Assembly: GCA_033344775.1 (NCBI GenBank)
Contig: JAWPMT010000004.1
Location: 372,001 to 436,000 of the forward strand
DNA: 64,000 nt
Reading direction: 5' to 3'
Origin: Cytophagales bacterium
GTDB taxonomy: Bacteria > Bacteroidota > Bacteroidia > Cytophagales > Cyclobacteriaceae
The position numbers were made by a program, and so were the translations under genes. Below the pieces are notes generated by a model. That model was not told the DNA's origin. It saw only the letters and a list, made by a program, of their open reading frames with translations, and searched no databases. Position 1 is the first letter of the stretch, and each line of letters opens with the position of its first letter. Of the stretch, positions 11,001-18,954 are shown piece by piece.

Positions 11001-11122
11001 TGTGCATTGGTAAAATGACCAAACACACTCCAAATGAATAGTAATGCGATTAACCTAAAGCAAAGAGGTTTCAACGAGCAACCCATGAACCCAGCGACCT
11101 TACCTCGAATCAATTCTTCCAT
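8054..11122 (-). CDS. Tandem-PL7 secreted alginate lyase with Ig, CBM32-like and T9SS domains
   Basis: 1022 residues. Signal peptide 1 to about 40 (ends TNAQ). The first PL7 domain (about 50-310) has RNELR (109-113), QIH (179-181) and YFKAGNYNQ (280-288); the second (about 320-525) has RTELR (378-382), QIH (414-416) and YWKAGVYLQ (503-511). Both catalytic sets look intact. Then come a bacterial Ig-like domain (~536-625), a Big_2-type domain (~627-708), an F5/8 type C/CBM32-like discoidin domain (~712-850), a second Big_2 domain (~855-935) and a T9SS sorting domain starting FMPNPAN and ending IIKR. It is probably exported through type IX secretion and surface-anchored or released to attack polymeric alginate. 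It is divergent from the PL6 gene at 11396; the shared promoter region carries a perfect GntR-type palindrome. An internal ATG at residue 13 is an alternative start. Confidence 0.93.
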   Translation of the reverse strand: MEELIRGKVAGFMGCSLKPLCFRLIALLFIWSVFGHFTNAQELDTSVPPSGNFDLSYWKLTRPNQQEVPVDVLSNGFNREGEFYTDPNTGAMVFWCPNDGMTGGSTYPRNELREMIRREDNSIPTQGINGNNWVFSSSTMENQQAAGGVDGVMTATLAVDHVSETSDEFRKVGRTIVGQIHASDDEPCRLYYRKLPGHTKGSIYVAHEPTTSAEQWYDMIGSRSDDAEDPEDGIALGEKFSYEIKVVFNTLTVTIMREGKEDVVQEIDMTDSGFANDWMYFKAGNYNQNNAGDVDEYAQVSFFALDVSHSAPVPPTEYAAPSDIPRFQPFLAECKLQAPTSSTLRDKDALNDGYTHPEYFYVVDGDKILFHQSGESMRTELRNETNWDLTQGNRSLHGRIDIVEQTCDQVTVMQIHDDANVGDGPNKPLLRIYKHQTKAPANHIWAAIKTDDGGVNTTHIDLGEDPGGYFNCDIRLVDGNMIIDFEGEEKVNMDVSFWTFPSYWKAGVYLQDNGEATAHFDELFEENGEQQNRFPSISITSPANNTNFEPGSDITITAEAEDSDGTITKVEFFEGGDNKIGEVASAPYSFTLTGYEEGAYTFTARATDNEGGSRTSLSTNITVSVPVDVTGVNLEEIDGAVAIGGILQLEAAISPADATNQIVNFVSEDESIATVSEDGLVTGISAGTVTITVTTDEGGYTDTMVIQVLALSTELNWALGQPIVGSGTADGANVPANLVDGDTDSRWSVRDFPQSATVDLGGDIAISQVEVVSHEARAYQFTIEGSLTEDGTYSTLVDKSNNSAPGSVAAPIVGAIDNVVSRFIRITVTGAQDYTGPWVSLTELRVFGEGEREEVLVTGVVLDQSSIELLEGETQQLTATISPSHATNKAVRFSSSDASVANVDENGLVTAITAGTATITVTTEDGGYISTTEIIVISTILNAIQDTEDEIVFMPNPANATVSIQGAAEYDRLTVYDQSGMVIMKINIPESKTLDIGALKAGIYLVKLEGRGTIQRSRIIKR

Positions 11123-11206
11123 GATTTACAATTAAAAACAATGTCTAACCCAACAGCACATTAGTGTGTACTGCCAATATTATTTAATTTTTTATGGACG
11201 ACTAGT

Positions 11207-11222
11207 AATTGGTCGACCAATT
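11207..11222. promoter_or_regulatory. Perfect 16-bp palindrome, probable GntR operator (site 1)
   Basis: AATTGGTCGACCAATT, identical to three other intergenic sites in the window. It lies between the divergent lyase genes, 85 nt upstream of the tandem PL7 start and 174 nt upstream of the PL6 start, so it could control both. Binding by one or more of the three FadR-type regulators is inferred from identity of the sites and their presence before two of the regulator genes themselves. Confidence 0.75.
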
Positions 11223-11223
11223 T

Positions 11224-11240
11224 ATTGCTAATATAGCAAT
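11224..11240. promoter_or_regulatory. Second palindrome next to GntR site 1
   Basis: ATTGCTA-ATA-TAGCAAT, a perfect 7-3-7 inverted repeat starting two bases after the GntR-type palindrome. It is not seen next to the other three copies. It could be a second operator, or simply AT-rich symmetry near overlapping divergent promoters. Confidence 0.35.
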
Positions 11241-11395
11241 ATAATGTTGGTCTGATTGGTATTAGCAGTTTTAATGTGGCATCGCAAACGACATTTGTTG
11301 TCAATTTCTCAGAATCCAACTGATGACGTTTCAGACACTATGACTCAATATTAAAAGTACCATCATGTTCTCACTGTTCCATTAATTCACTAGCA

Positions 11396-13342
11396 ATGAA
11401 ATACCTGTTTCAACTTTCACTTTTACTATTAACCACGATTCTGTGTGCTCAAACACGGTTCAATGTCTCTTCTGTAGAAGAATTTGACGCGGCTCATGAC
11501 CAGGCAAGTGCCGGAGATTCAATCGTTTGGGAGGCAGGCACCTATTCCGACATCCGAATGGATATCAGTAAGGAGGGACTGATCGTTACAGCGGCGCCAT
11601 ACGGCACGGTAATGTTTACTGGATTATCTCGTGCGGTCATTGATGCAGATCACACCACTTTTTCAGGCTTCCAATACATAGGAGGAAACATTTCAACCTT
11701 ACACGTCATCACGATCAATAGCAGTGATGTATTGTTTACTCACATCAACATTCAGAATTATACCTGCCATAAATACTTGATTGTCAATGAGGATGCAAGA
11801 AGGGTTACCATTAGCTACAGCAATTTCGAAAACCGTCTCAACCGTGCCGATCAAAACATCCTGTCTATACTAGTGGATAGGGATGAACCAGGCTTCCATA
11901 AAATCCAGTATTGTTCGTTCAAAAATTTTGACGGAACTGGCAATGATTTAGGGATCGAGCCGATCAGAATCGGGGTGAGCACACAAGCGGAATACGACAG
12001 CAGAACGCTCGTGGAATATTGCTACTTTACCAATTGCAACGGTGATGGAGAATTGATCTCTTATAAAGCCGCTCAGAATGTCATCCGTTACAACACTTTC
12101 GAGAATAATCCTGTAGCTGAACTCGTACTTCGTCATGGAGATGAAGCCATCGTCTACGGCAATTTCTTCATTAATAACATGGGAGGCATCCGCGTCAGAG
12201 AAGGGTCCAACCATTATATCTTCAACAATTATTTCGAGGGAATCAACCGACGTGCGATCTACCTACAAAATGATCCCTCTGATCCTTTGTCCAACATTCA
12301 TGTGTATTTCAACACCATTGTGAATTCGGCGGACATGATTCTTGGTGGTGGCAGTGGGTCCAACCCTCCTACGAACGTCACGATTGCCAACAACATTTTT
12401 GCTAACCCTCAGAGTGAGCTTTTTGAACAAGCTACCGGAACGGAGACTTGGGTTGGAAACCTTTCCTTTGGCACGCTGGGAATAGATCGACCATCGTCCG
12501 GACTTTCAGAAACTGATCCCTTGCTAGAAGAGAATAGTGAAGGTTTTTTTCAACCAGCATCAGAGAGCGCCGCGCTTGCTAATGCTACAGATGGCTTTCC
12601 GGAAGTTCCGTTGTTTGAAGGGTTGGAATATGATCATGAGATCCTTCTTGACCTGATGCAATCATCAAGACCTGAAGCCATTTCTGATCGAGCCATTGGT
12701 GCATCCGAGTTTTCAGCTACGGTTTTGGTGCAACCCCATGTAAATGAAATGAACACAGGTCCAAGCTACTTATTTGACAACCTGATCGAATATGTTACAG
12801 TCAATGATGACCTGCTCTTTTTCGGGAATGGTGAAGAGGATCAACTCGTAAAGATTTCCAGCAATGTGGATTGGACAGTGACGGTGAGTGACAACACCTG
12901 GATCTTCACGGACCTAACAGAAGGCTCTGGAGATGCCTCCCTTTCCATCTTTACCCGTGCCAACGAAGAAGAAGTGGAACGTTCAGGGACGGTGACCATC
13001 AGCGGAGAATCCGGATCTGTAACCATCGACATCAATCAAAGGGCGGCTGATCCCGTGATTCTCAATACTCCTGTGGAAGAAATCGAAATGCTCATTTACC
13101 CCAATCCTACCGAGGCTCGGGTTTTATTGAAAAACTTCCCAGTTGGAACAAGGGATTTATCGATCAAAATCTTTCAGCTGAATGGTAAGCCCGTTTACTC
13201 TAAAATTCATCTAATCGATCAATCCGAATTGATCATTCAAACGGAGGAGTTTCCATCTGGGACCTATATTCTGAAAGGAAGATACATTGATCAAACTGGA
13301 ACTTTCAGTGAGGAGTTTGTGAAGAAATTAGTCATTAAGTAA
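11396..13342 (+). CDS. PL6 family alginate lyase, secreted, T9SS tail
   Basis: 648 residues with a signal peptide (cleavage near CAQ, residue 19). A right-handed beta-helix of the PL6/chondroitinase B family covers about 22-430: early motif AGDSIVWEAGTY, and the catalytic pair K224 (ISYKAAQN) and R246 (LVLRHGD), 22 residues apart as against 21 for K250/R271 in chondroitinase B. A BACON-like beta-domain (about 475-560) follows, then a T9SS sorting domain beginning YPNPTE. PL6 enzymes cleave alginate (often MG or G-rich blocks) by beta-elimination with Ca2+. It lacks the second beta-helix domain present in the larger PL6 at 24435. First gene of a two-gene plus-strand unit with the beta-helix gene that follows. 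Confidence 0.92.
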   Translation: MKYLFQLSLLLLTTILCAQTRFNVSSVEEFDAAHDQASAGDSIVWEAGTYSDIRMDISKEGLIVTAAPYGTVMFTGLSRAVIDADHTTFSGFQYIGGNISTLHVITINSSDVLFTHINIQNYTCHKYLIVNEDARRVTISYSNFENRLNRADQNILSILVDRDEPGFHKIQYCSFKNFDGTGNDLGIEPIRIGVSTQAEYDSRTLVEYCYFTNCNGDGELISYKAAQNVIRYNTFENNPVAELVLRHGDEAIVYGNFFINNMGGIRVREGSNHYIFNNYFEGINRRAIYLQNDPSDPLSNIHVYFNTIVNSADMILGGGSGSNPPTNVTIANNIFANPQSELFEQATGTETWVGNLSFGTLGIDRPSSGLSETDPLLEENSEGFFQPASESAALANATDGFPEVPLFEGLEYDHEILLDLMQSSRPEAISDRAIGASEFSATVLVQPHVNEMNTGPSYLFDNLIEYVTVNDDLLFFGNGEEDQLVKISSNVDWTVTVSDNTWIFTDLTEGSGDASLSIFTRANEEEVERSGTVTISGESGSVTIDINQRAADPVILNTPVEEIEMLIYPNPTEARVLLKNFPVGTRDLSIKIFQLNGKPVYSKIHLIDQSELIIQTEEFPSGTYILKGRYIDQTGTFSEEFVKKLVIK

Positions 13343-13359
13343 ATCTTACAGTGAAGATT

Positions 13360-16023
13360 ATGGTGACCATAAAACTGAATGCATCAATCAAGAAGCTGTT
13401 GTTCTTGTTGACCGGTATTTTATATCAAGCTCTGTTGTTTGGCCAGACTCCTGAAATATGGCAGGATTACCTGGACGATAAAAGCAATGGCATCATTCCT
13501 GAATTAAATGATTACTCCTTCACGGGCTATCACTTTTCTGAAAAAGAGATTCCCAACATTGATGGATGGACGCACTTCAATGTCGTTGATTTTGGCGCCA
13601 TTGCGGATGATGATGGGTTTGACGATGATGCTATTCAGGCGGCCATTGATGCAGCGGAAGATCATACTGGTCCCGCGGTTGTCTTCTTTCCTTCCGGCCG
13701 GTTTATGGTGAGCGACAACAATAACACCAATGAATACATTCGGATATCAAGAGACAGTATTGTCCTCAAAGGAAGTGGTTCCGAAGTGGGTGGAACAGAA
13801 ATTTTCATGAAAGAGATGCGTGTCCAGAACGGGCATTGGCAATTTAGTTTTGATCCGGTCAGTACCCATTCAGGTTCCTCCACACTTATAACCGAACCGG
13901 TTGCGCAGGGTGAACATTCGATCATCGTACAGGAAGCTTCGGGCTTCTCTACAGGTCAGGTCGTTTTGATCTCTCACCAGAGTCCGGAATTCGCTGAACA
14001 TCACTTTGGCGATTTGCCGCTAAGCTCGCAATGGACACGACTTTTTGGTTCCGGGGGTATGCGGGTTTATGAGTTGCATGAAATAAAATCAATCACTGGT
14101 ACGCGCATCACCTTTACCAATCCCGTTCAGACCGACCTACCTACATTAAGAGAACCTTATGTGGTTGAACCCTATAGCACCATGCAGGAAGTGGGTGTTG
14201 AGGACATCCTGTTCACTAGCGATTGGGTTAATTATCCGGAAGATTTCGTTCATCACAAAGACGATATCCATGACTATGCCTGGAATGCCATGCAGTTCAA
14301 TCATATCAGGAATGGATGGGTGCGTAACTGTGAATTTTCCAGTTGGAATCAAGGCATTGATGTCCGAGAATCCATTGGTGTCACGATCTCCAATGTCACG
14401 ATCTCAGGCAAAAAAGGTCATGCTTCGTTTCTGACCCGAAGAAGTTATGGCTTGCTCGTCAAAGACTGTTCAGACCCGGCAGGACAACATCATGGCCCTG
14501 GTACCGGGTACAGTGGGGTCAATACAGTTTACCTTCGACACAGTATGTTGGAAGATATTTCCGTAGACAGTCACAGTGGTCAGCCATATGCTACCCTTAT
14601 GGATGATGTGGATGGAGGGGTCATGAGTCAAAATGGTGGCCCACACGACAGCTACCCGCATCACGGACAAGACTTCACCTTTTGGAATTACCGACATAAA
14701 TCTTCCACAGCCAAAACCTATGATTTTTGGTCGATCATCAGGAATGGAAACACCTATGCCTATCCCAATTTCATAGGGTTCCAAGCCAATAATGAGGTCA
14801 CTTTCATGGATGAAGGTCTTAACCAGATGGAAGGTCAAATGGTAAGTCCCCGATCTCTTTTTGAAGCACAACTGGAACTTCGATTAGCTGAATCCGGTCC
14901 GAAGATCAGTTGGCTGGCGCCAGGTTACGGCGTTGAAGTTGAAATCAACGGTGATCTCAGTGTTGAGGTGGATGTAACTGACGATGGCAGTGTTTCTTCG
15001 GTGGTGCTTTATATCAATGGTATTGAACAAAGAACGCTTACCAGTGCGCCCTACCGATGGGGACAAGACCAAAATCTGGATCCTAATCTATTTAACCTGA
15101 GTCCAGGTACCTATGAACTAAAAATAGCCGCCACAGACGAGGACGGGAATGTATCCACTGATGCTGTAAAAGCCTTCGTCGGAAAAGCTCCAACAATCAA
15201 TTTCGTCAGTCCTTCGAATGATGAGGTTGTACCTTCAGGAGTACCAGTCACAATAGAAGCTTCCGCATCAGATACGGATGGCACCATTAGTTCTGCTTCT
15301 CTTTATTTTGATGACGTATTAGTCAGTACCATCACAGCAGCTCCTTTCCTATGGGAGAATGAATCTGCACTGGCTTCATTAATCAGTGGCGAGTACGCGC
15401 TTCGATTGGTAGCAACTGATAATGACGGATTGGTAACAGAGGCAACTCAAAACCTAATCGTCAATGATTTTCCAAAGGTTTCATTTAATAAACCCACTCA
15501 ACAAGATGTATTTGAGCAGGGCGCTAATGTCCAGGTCGATGTGAATGCGACAGACAATGACGGTGAGATAGATGAAGTGAGACTGTACCTGAATGGCACT
15601 TTTCAAAGAGCAGAACTGAACCCACCCTATACATGGGGAGTGCAAGGAAGTTTAGACCCGGAGCTTTTTGAAATGCCAGCGGGTAATTATGAATTGGAAG
15701 CGATTGCCGTAGACAATCATGGAAGCGAATCATCCGTCACCATTGTATTTGTCGTTGATCAGGTTTTGAATACCGAACAGCAAAAAGTGACCCTCGTGAC
15801 CTTTCCAAATCCGTTTAATCAAAACTTAATGATCCAATCGGAATTGCCCATCCAGGACATCAAGTTATTTAATGCGGCTGGCGCTTTAATTTCTATAGAA
15901 ATAGCGCCACCCTTATCAGGAATCTCGCAATTGCGTACTGATCACCTCAGGACCGGCATGTACATCTTGTATGTGGTTCATGAAAATCATTCAATACAGG
16001 AATTCAAGGTCATTAAGAAGTGA
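13360..16023 (+). CDS. Unclassified pectate-lyase-fold beta-helix protein with Ig repeats and T9SS tail
   Basis: 887 residues from the ATG at 13360 (a GTG nine bases upstream, 13351, is an alternative only 8 nt after the PL6 stop). A signal peptide ends near LLFGQ. The region about 60-500 opens with a Pectate_lyase_3-like motif (FNVVDFGAIADDDGFDDDAIQAAIDAA, broken here as FGAIADDD and DDAIQAAID) and continues as a parallel beta-helix with a His/Asp/Gly-rich stretch (QHHGPGTGYSG, DSHSGQPYATLMDD, GGPHDSYPHHGQD). The end of this region may match DUF4955 (from memory, unverified). Three Ig-like domains (about 510-770, each with DxDGxxxxVxLY) and a T9SS sorting domain (TFPNPFNQ) follow. It is not a recognisable PL6, PL7 or PL17 enzyme. 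Co-transcription with PL6 and tail-to-tail contact with the GH88 gene suggest a polyuronate-active lyase or hydrolase (inference). Confidence 0.85.
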   Translation: MVTIKLNASIKKLLFLLTGILYQALLFGQTPEIWQDYLDDKSNGIIPELNDYSFTGYHFSEKEIPNIDGWTHFNVVDFGAIADDDGFDDDAIQAAIDAAEDHTGPAVVFFPSGRFMVSDNNNTNEYIRISRDSIVLKGSGSEVGGTEIFMKEMRVQNGHWQFSFDPVSTHSGSSTLITEPVAQGEHSIIVQEASGFSTGQVVLISHQSPEFAEHHFGDLPLSSQWTRLFGSGGMRVYELHEIKSITGTRITFTNPVQTDLPTLREPYVVEPYSTMQEVGVEDILFTSDWVNYPEDFVHHKDDIHDYAWNAMQFNHIRNGWVRNCEFSSWNQGIDVRESIGVTISNVTISGKKGHASFLTRRSYGLLVKDCSDPAGQHHGPGTGYSGVNTVYLRHSMLEDISVDSHSGQPYATLMDDVDGGVMSQNGGPHDSYPHHGQDFTFWNYRHKSSTAKTYDFWSIIRNGNTYAYPNFIGFQANNEVTFMDEGLNQMEGQMVSPRSLFEAQLELRLAESGPKISWLAPGYGVEVEINGDLSVEVDVTDDGSVSSVVLYINGIEQRTLTSAPYRWGQDQNLDPNLFNLSPGTYELKIAATDEDGNVSTDAVKAFVGKAPTINFVSPSNDEVVPSGVPVTIEASASDTDGTISSASLYFDDVLVSTITAAPFLWENESALASLISGEYALRLVATDNDGLVTEATQNLIVNDFPKVSFNKPTQQDVFEQGANVQVDVNATDNDGEIDEVRLYLNGTFQRAELNPPYTWGVQGSLDPELFEMPAGNYELEAIAVDNHGSESSVTIVFVVDQVLNTEQQKVTLVTFPNPFNQNLMIQSELPIQDIKLFNAAGALISIEIAPPLSGISQLRTDHLRTGMYILYVVHENHSIQEFKVIKK

Positions 16024-16035
16024 CAGCATACCATA

Positions 16036-17250
16036 CTAAAATTGCCCGGTTTTGGATCGATACAATGCCTCCAGAAAGTAATAGTCCGCATAATTGATCG
16101 GAACGTCTAATTCATCTTTTGCAGGATAATTACCTGTGCTATGATCAAGAATGAAAGGTCCTTCTACATCAGAGGGCAGCACGTAAGCCCCACTGTTTAA
16201 TGAATTCAGAATACTTAACGCGTAATCACCGTATCCCTTCCCTGGCATGAATGAATTAAGCTCCAATAATGCAGAAGCGGTGATGGCCGCCGCCGACGCA
16301 TCACGAACAGCATTGGGAATCTTCGGGTCACTCATGTCCCAATAAGGGACTTTATCCTTGGGCATATCAGGTAGACTCATGATAAAATCTGCGATCGCTA
16401 TTGCTTTGTCCAGAAAACGAGCATCCTCCGTATACCGATAAGTCATCGTAAATCCATAAAGCCCCCAGGCTTGTCCTCTGGACCAAACAGATTTCGCATG
16501 GATTCCCTGATGGGTCAATCTTTGCAAGATTTCCCCTGTTTGGGGGTCATAGTCCAAGACGTGATAAGAGCTATGGTCTTCACGAAAATGGTTTTCCATG
16601 GTTTTAACCGCATGTGACACAGCAATGTCATGAAAGGATTGGTTCCCTGATATTTTACTCGCCTCGAACAGCAGTTCAAGGTTCATCATGTTATCAATGA
16701 TGACCGGAAATTGCCAGCGATCGCCTCCAAAATCCCAGGACTTGATACAACTCGTGTTTTCGTTGAATCGGGTACTTAATGTCGCTGCACTTTTAACGAT
16801 GACTTTCTGCCATGCCGAATCTGGCACAATTTCATTCGCATTGCCGATGCTACAGTAGATTTTGAACCCCATGTCATGGGTACCATCATTCGTTTGTTCT
16901 ATTGCACTAAAAGGAAGCCATTTTTGAGCGGCTTCCAGGTAGGCTTCATTTTCGGTCAGTCGGTAGAGGTATAAAAGGCTTCCTGGGTAAAAACCGCTGG
17001 TCCAGTCCGATGACTTGACCTTCCTGATGCTGCCATTCGGTTCCACGCTTCTGGGAAAACCAGCTTCATTCACATCATAATCCAGCATATGAGGTATCCG
17101 GTCCTCATAGCTTATTTCAGGTTTCTCTTGGCCCTCTTCTCTATTCTGATTTCCAGTGTTTTGGCAGCCGGCTATGAATAAAATCAAACATCCAAGGATC
17201 AAGAGGTTTCTCCTTCTCGAATTCGAAAGGCTATAAAAGTTATCTATCAT
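16036..17250 (-). CDS. GH88 unsaturated glucuronyl hydrolase, lipoprotein
   Basis: 404 residues. A lipobox (LFIAGC, Cys29) follows a positively charged N-terminus. The alpha/alpha-barrel shows GH88 landmarks: HDMGF with D126, IIDNMMNLELL with D186 (60 residues apart, matching D88/D149 of Bacillus UGL), and the aromatic block VWSRGQAWGLYG. GH88 enzymes hydrate the vinyl ether of a non-reducing-end unsaturated uronic acid, freeing 5-keto-4-deoxyuronate from oligosaccharides made by lyases. Alginate loci normally rely on PL17/PL15 exolyases instead, so GH88 suggests a second lyase product whose uronate is linked to another sugar. It lies 141 nt downstream of SusD1 behind a terminator, and converges with the beta-helix gene (12-nt gap). 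Confidence 0.9.
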   Translation of the reverse strand: MIDNFYSLSNSRRRNLLILGCLILFIAGCQNTGNQNREEGQEKPEISYEDRIPHMLDYDVNEAGFPRSVEPNGSIRKVKSSDWTSGFYPGSLLYLYRLTENEAYLEAAQKWLPFSAIEQTNDGTHDMGFKIYCSIGNANEIVPDSAWQKVIVKSAATLSTRFNENTSCIKSWDFGGDRWQFPVIIDNMMNLELLFEASKISGNQSFHDIAVSHAVKTMENHFREDHSSYHVLDYDPQTGEILQRLTHQGIHAKSVWSRGQAWGLYGFTMTYRYTEDARFLDKAIAIADFIMSLPDMPKDKVPYWDMSDPKIPNAVRDASAAAITASALLELNSFMPGKGYGDYALSILNSLNSGAYVLPSDVEGPFILDHSTGNYPAKDELDVPINYADYYFLEALYRSKTGQF

Positions 17251-17326
17251 GAATGAATTATGTTAGATTGATTTCAATGATTCTGGATGTTCGATTTTGG
17301 ACTTTCGTCAAGTTACGAAATAGAAT

Positions 17327-17362
17327 AAAAAAAGCATCCTCCACTGCAAGGAAGGATGCTTT
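17327..17362 (-). terminator. Intrinsic terminator after susC1-susD1
   Basis: Read on the minus strand: AGCATCCT stem (17360-17353), 12-nt loop, AGGATGCT (17340-17333), followed by a run of seven T (17333-17327). It closes the SusCD unit and separates it from the GH88 gene. Confidence 0.85.
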
Positions 17363-17392
17363 CATCTATCTCTCTATTGATAATGAAGGTAT

Positions 17393-18943
17393 TTAACCTC
17401 CACTCAAATTCGGATTTCGGAGTACTTCATCCGCTGGAATCGGAATCAGGTAATCAGTCGGGTAAACAAAGCCGGGCTTCTCTCCCTCTAATCCTGCGGC
17501 ACTAAAAACCGATTGGCCCAAATCTCTTCTTATGATGTCGTACCATCGCTTTCCTTCGAAGGCCAGCTCCAGCCTTCGCTCTTCCAAAACATCCTCCACG
17601 GTTACAGAACCAAAGTGATCGGCAGGAAAGGAACTTGGTGGATATTTCACATTATCACCATCGACCGCTCCATTTCTGGCACGTGCCCGAACCCTGTTCA
17701 GGTAGGTCTGTGCTTTATTGTTATCACCCATTTCTACTGCAGCTTCAGCAGCAATGAGTAATACTTCTGCATAGCGCATCAGCAGGTAATCCAACTCGGA
17801 AGCTCTTGACTCTGCACCGATGTTATCAGATTCTCCTGCGAACCGTTGATATTTCGCAATATGTGGTCGGTTGGAGTTCAATGGATCTAACGTGCTGAAC
17901 TGCGTATAATCCACAATTTCTCCGGCTTGATTAGTTCCAGTCGTATCGAAACTCACGGCCCGGCGATAGTCTCTACCATCCCAAGTGTCGTAAACGTCGA
18001 AAGAAGGAACCATCACAGTCCATCCACCCTGCTTTCCATTGAAGTTTCCTTCAATGCCCGTCAGTGGTGCTAAATAGTCCGTGTACCAGTTGGTCGCATT
18101 GATACCAACAATACCCACATAATCCAGCACGAAAATGGGTTCGAGGGAATTTTTCACATTCGCATAATGGAACAAGTTCTGAAAGTCAGGCTCTAAACCC
18201 AATGCATACGTTCCATCTCCATCATCAATCGATCTCCCAATGACTTCCTCTGCCTCTGCAAGTGCATTCGCATAGTCTCCAGTCGTTAAATAAACAGAAG
18301 CCAGATACGCACTGGCTGCCGCCCTTGAAGGCACTGACTTATTAGAAACCGTATTCGGCAATACCGATTTAGCGAATTCCAGATCAGAAATAATTTCACT
18401 GTAAATCTCTTCTACTGAATTTGGAAAGGCACTACTCAACGCCGCAACATCGGAAACAGGCTCATCAATGTAAATCACCGGTCCAAACTGTCTAACGATG
18501 TGGTAATAGGTCATCGCACGGATGAAATGGGCCTGTCCACTTAACAGATTCAACTCATCTTCATCTCCGGAAGCAATGGAAGCTCCGAATATCGTCAGGT
18601 TACATGCAGATACGATATCCCACATCGCTCCCCATGAAACTAACGTGTTCCCATTATCGGCAATGTCATTAAAATTGTTGTGGTCAATTCTTTCCTGACG
18701 CGTACCCAGGTTACCTATGTCCACCATGTCACTTCGTAACATGATCTGAATGGAGGTTTCCCTGGCAAGGAAAAATCGGTGATGCATTCTGGCATAGATA
18801 CCGTTTCGGGCAGACTCAACCGAGGCCACATCCGTGAAGAAAGTCTCCGGAACCAAAATTCCAATGGGCTCTTCCTGTAAATCTGAACATCCAAATGTTG
18901 ATAATCCCAGGATCAACAAAAGCAAAAGCTTAAATCTATTCAT
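17393..18943 (-). CDS. susD: SusD/RagB-type glycan-binding lipoprotein (pair 1)
   Basis: 516 residues, lipoprotein (Cys19 in STFGCSD). Typical SusD layout: N-terminal TPR-like helices (e.g. ATGDYANALAEAEEVI-like segment near 220), a variable centre, and the C-terminal RagB/SusD block LEERRLELAFEGKRWYDIIR followed by PTDYLIPIPADEVLRNPNL. SusD proteins cap the SusC channel on the cell surface and deliver oligosaccharides. The gene follows susC with 11 nt between them, as in nearly all such pairs. Oligoalginate is the likely ligand from the surrounding lyases, but the adjacent GH88/beta-helix genes leave open another polyuronate. Confidence 0.95.
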   Translation of the reverse strand: MNRFKLLLLLILGLSTFGCSDLQEEPIGILVPETFFTDVASVESARNGIYARMHHRFFLARETSIQIMLRSDMVDIGNLGTRQERIDHNNFNDIADNGNTLVSWGAMWDIVSACNLTIFGASIASGDEDELNLLSGQAHFIRAMTYYHIVRQFGPVIYIDEPVSDVAALSSAFPNSVEEIYSEIISDLEFAKSVLPNTVSNKSVPSRAAASAYLASVYLTTGDYANALAEAEEVIGRSIDDGDGTYALGLEPDFQNLFHYANVKNSLEPIFVLDYVGIVGINATNWYTDYLAPLTGIEGNFNGKQGGWTVMVPSFDVYDTWDGRDYRRAVSFDTTGTNQAGEIVDYTQFSTLDPLNSNRPHIAKYQRFAGESDNIGAESRASELDYLLMRYAEVLLIAAEAAVEMGDNNKAQTYLNRVRARARNGAVDGDNVKYPPSSFPADHFGSVTVEDVLEERRLELAFEGKRWYDIIRRDLGQSVFSAAGLEGEKPGFVYPTDYLIPIPADEVLRNPNLSGG

Positions 18944-18954
18944 TTGAATTGGGT

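Noticed and set aside
15524-15733. Minus-strand frames inside the beta-helix and PL6 genes
   Set aside because: Shadow frames opposite strongly supported genes; composition does not suggest proteins.
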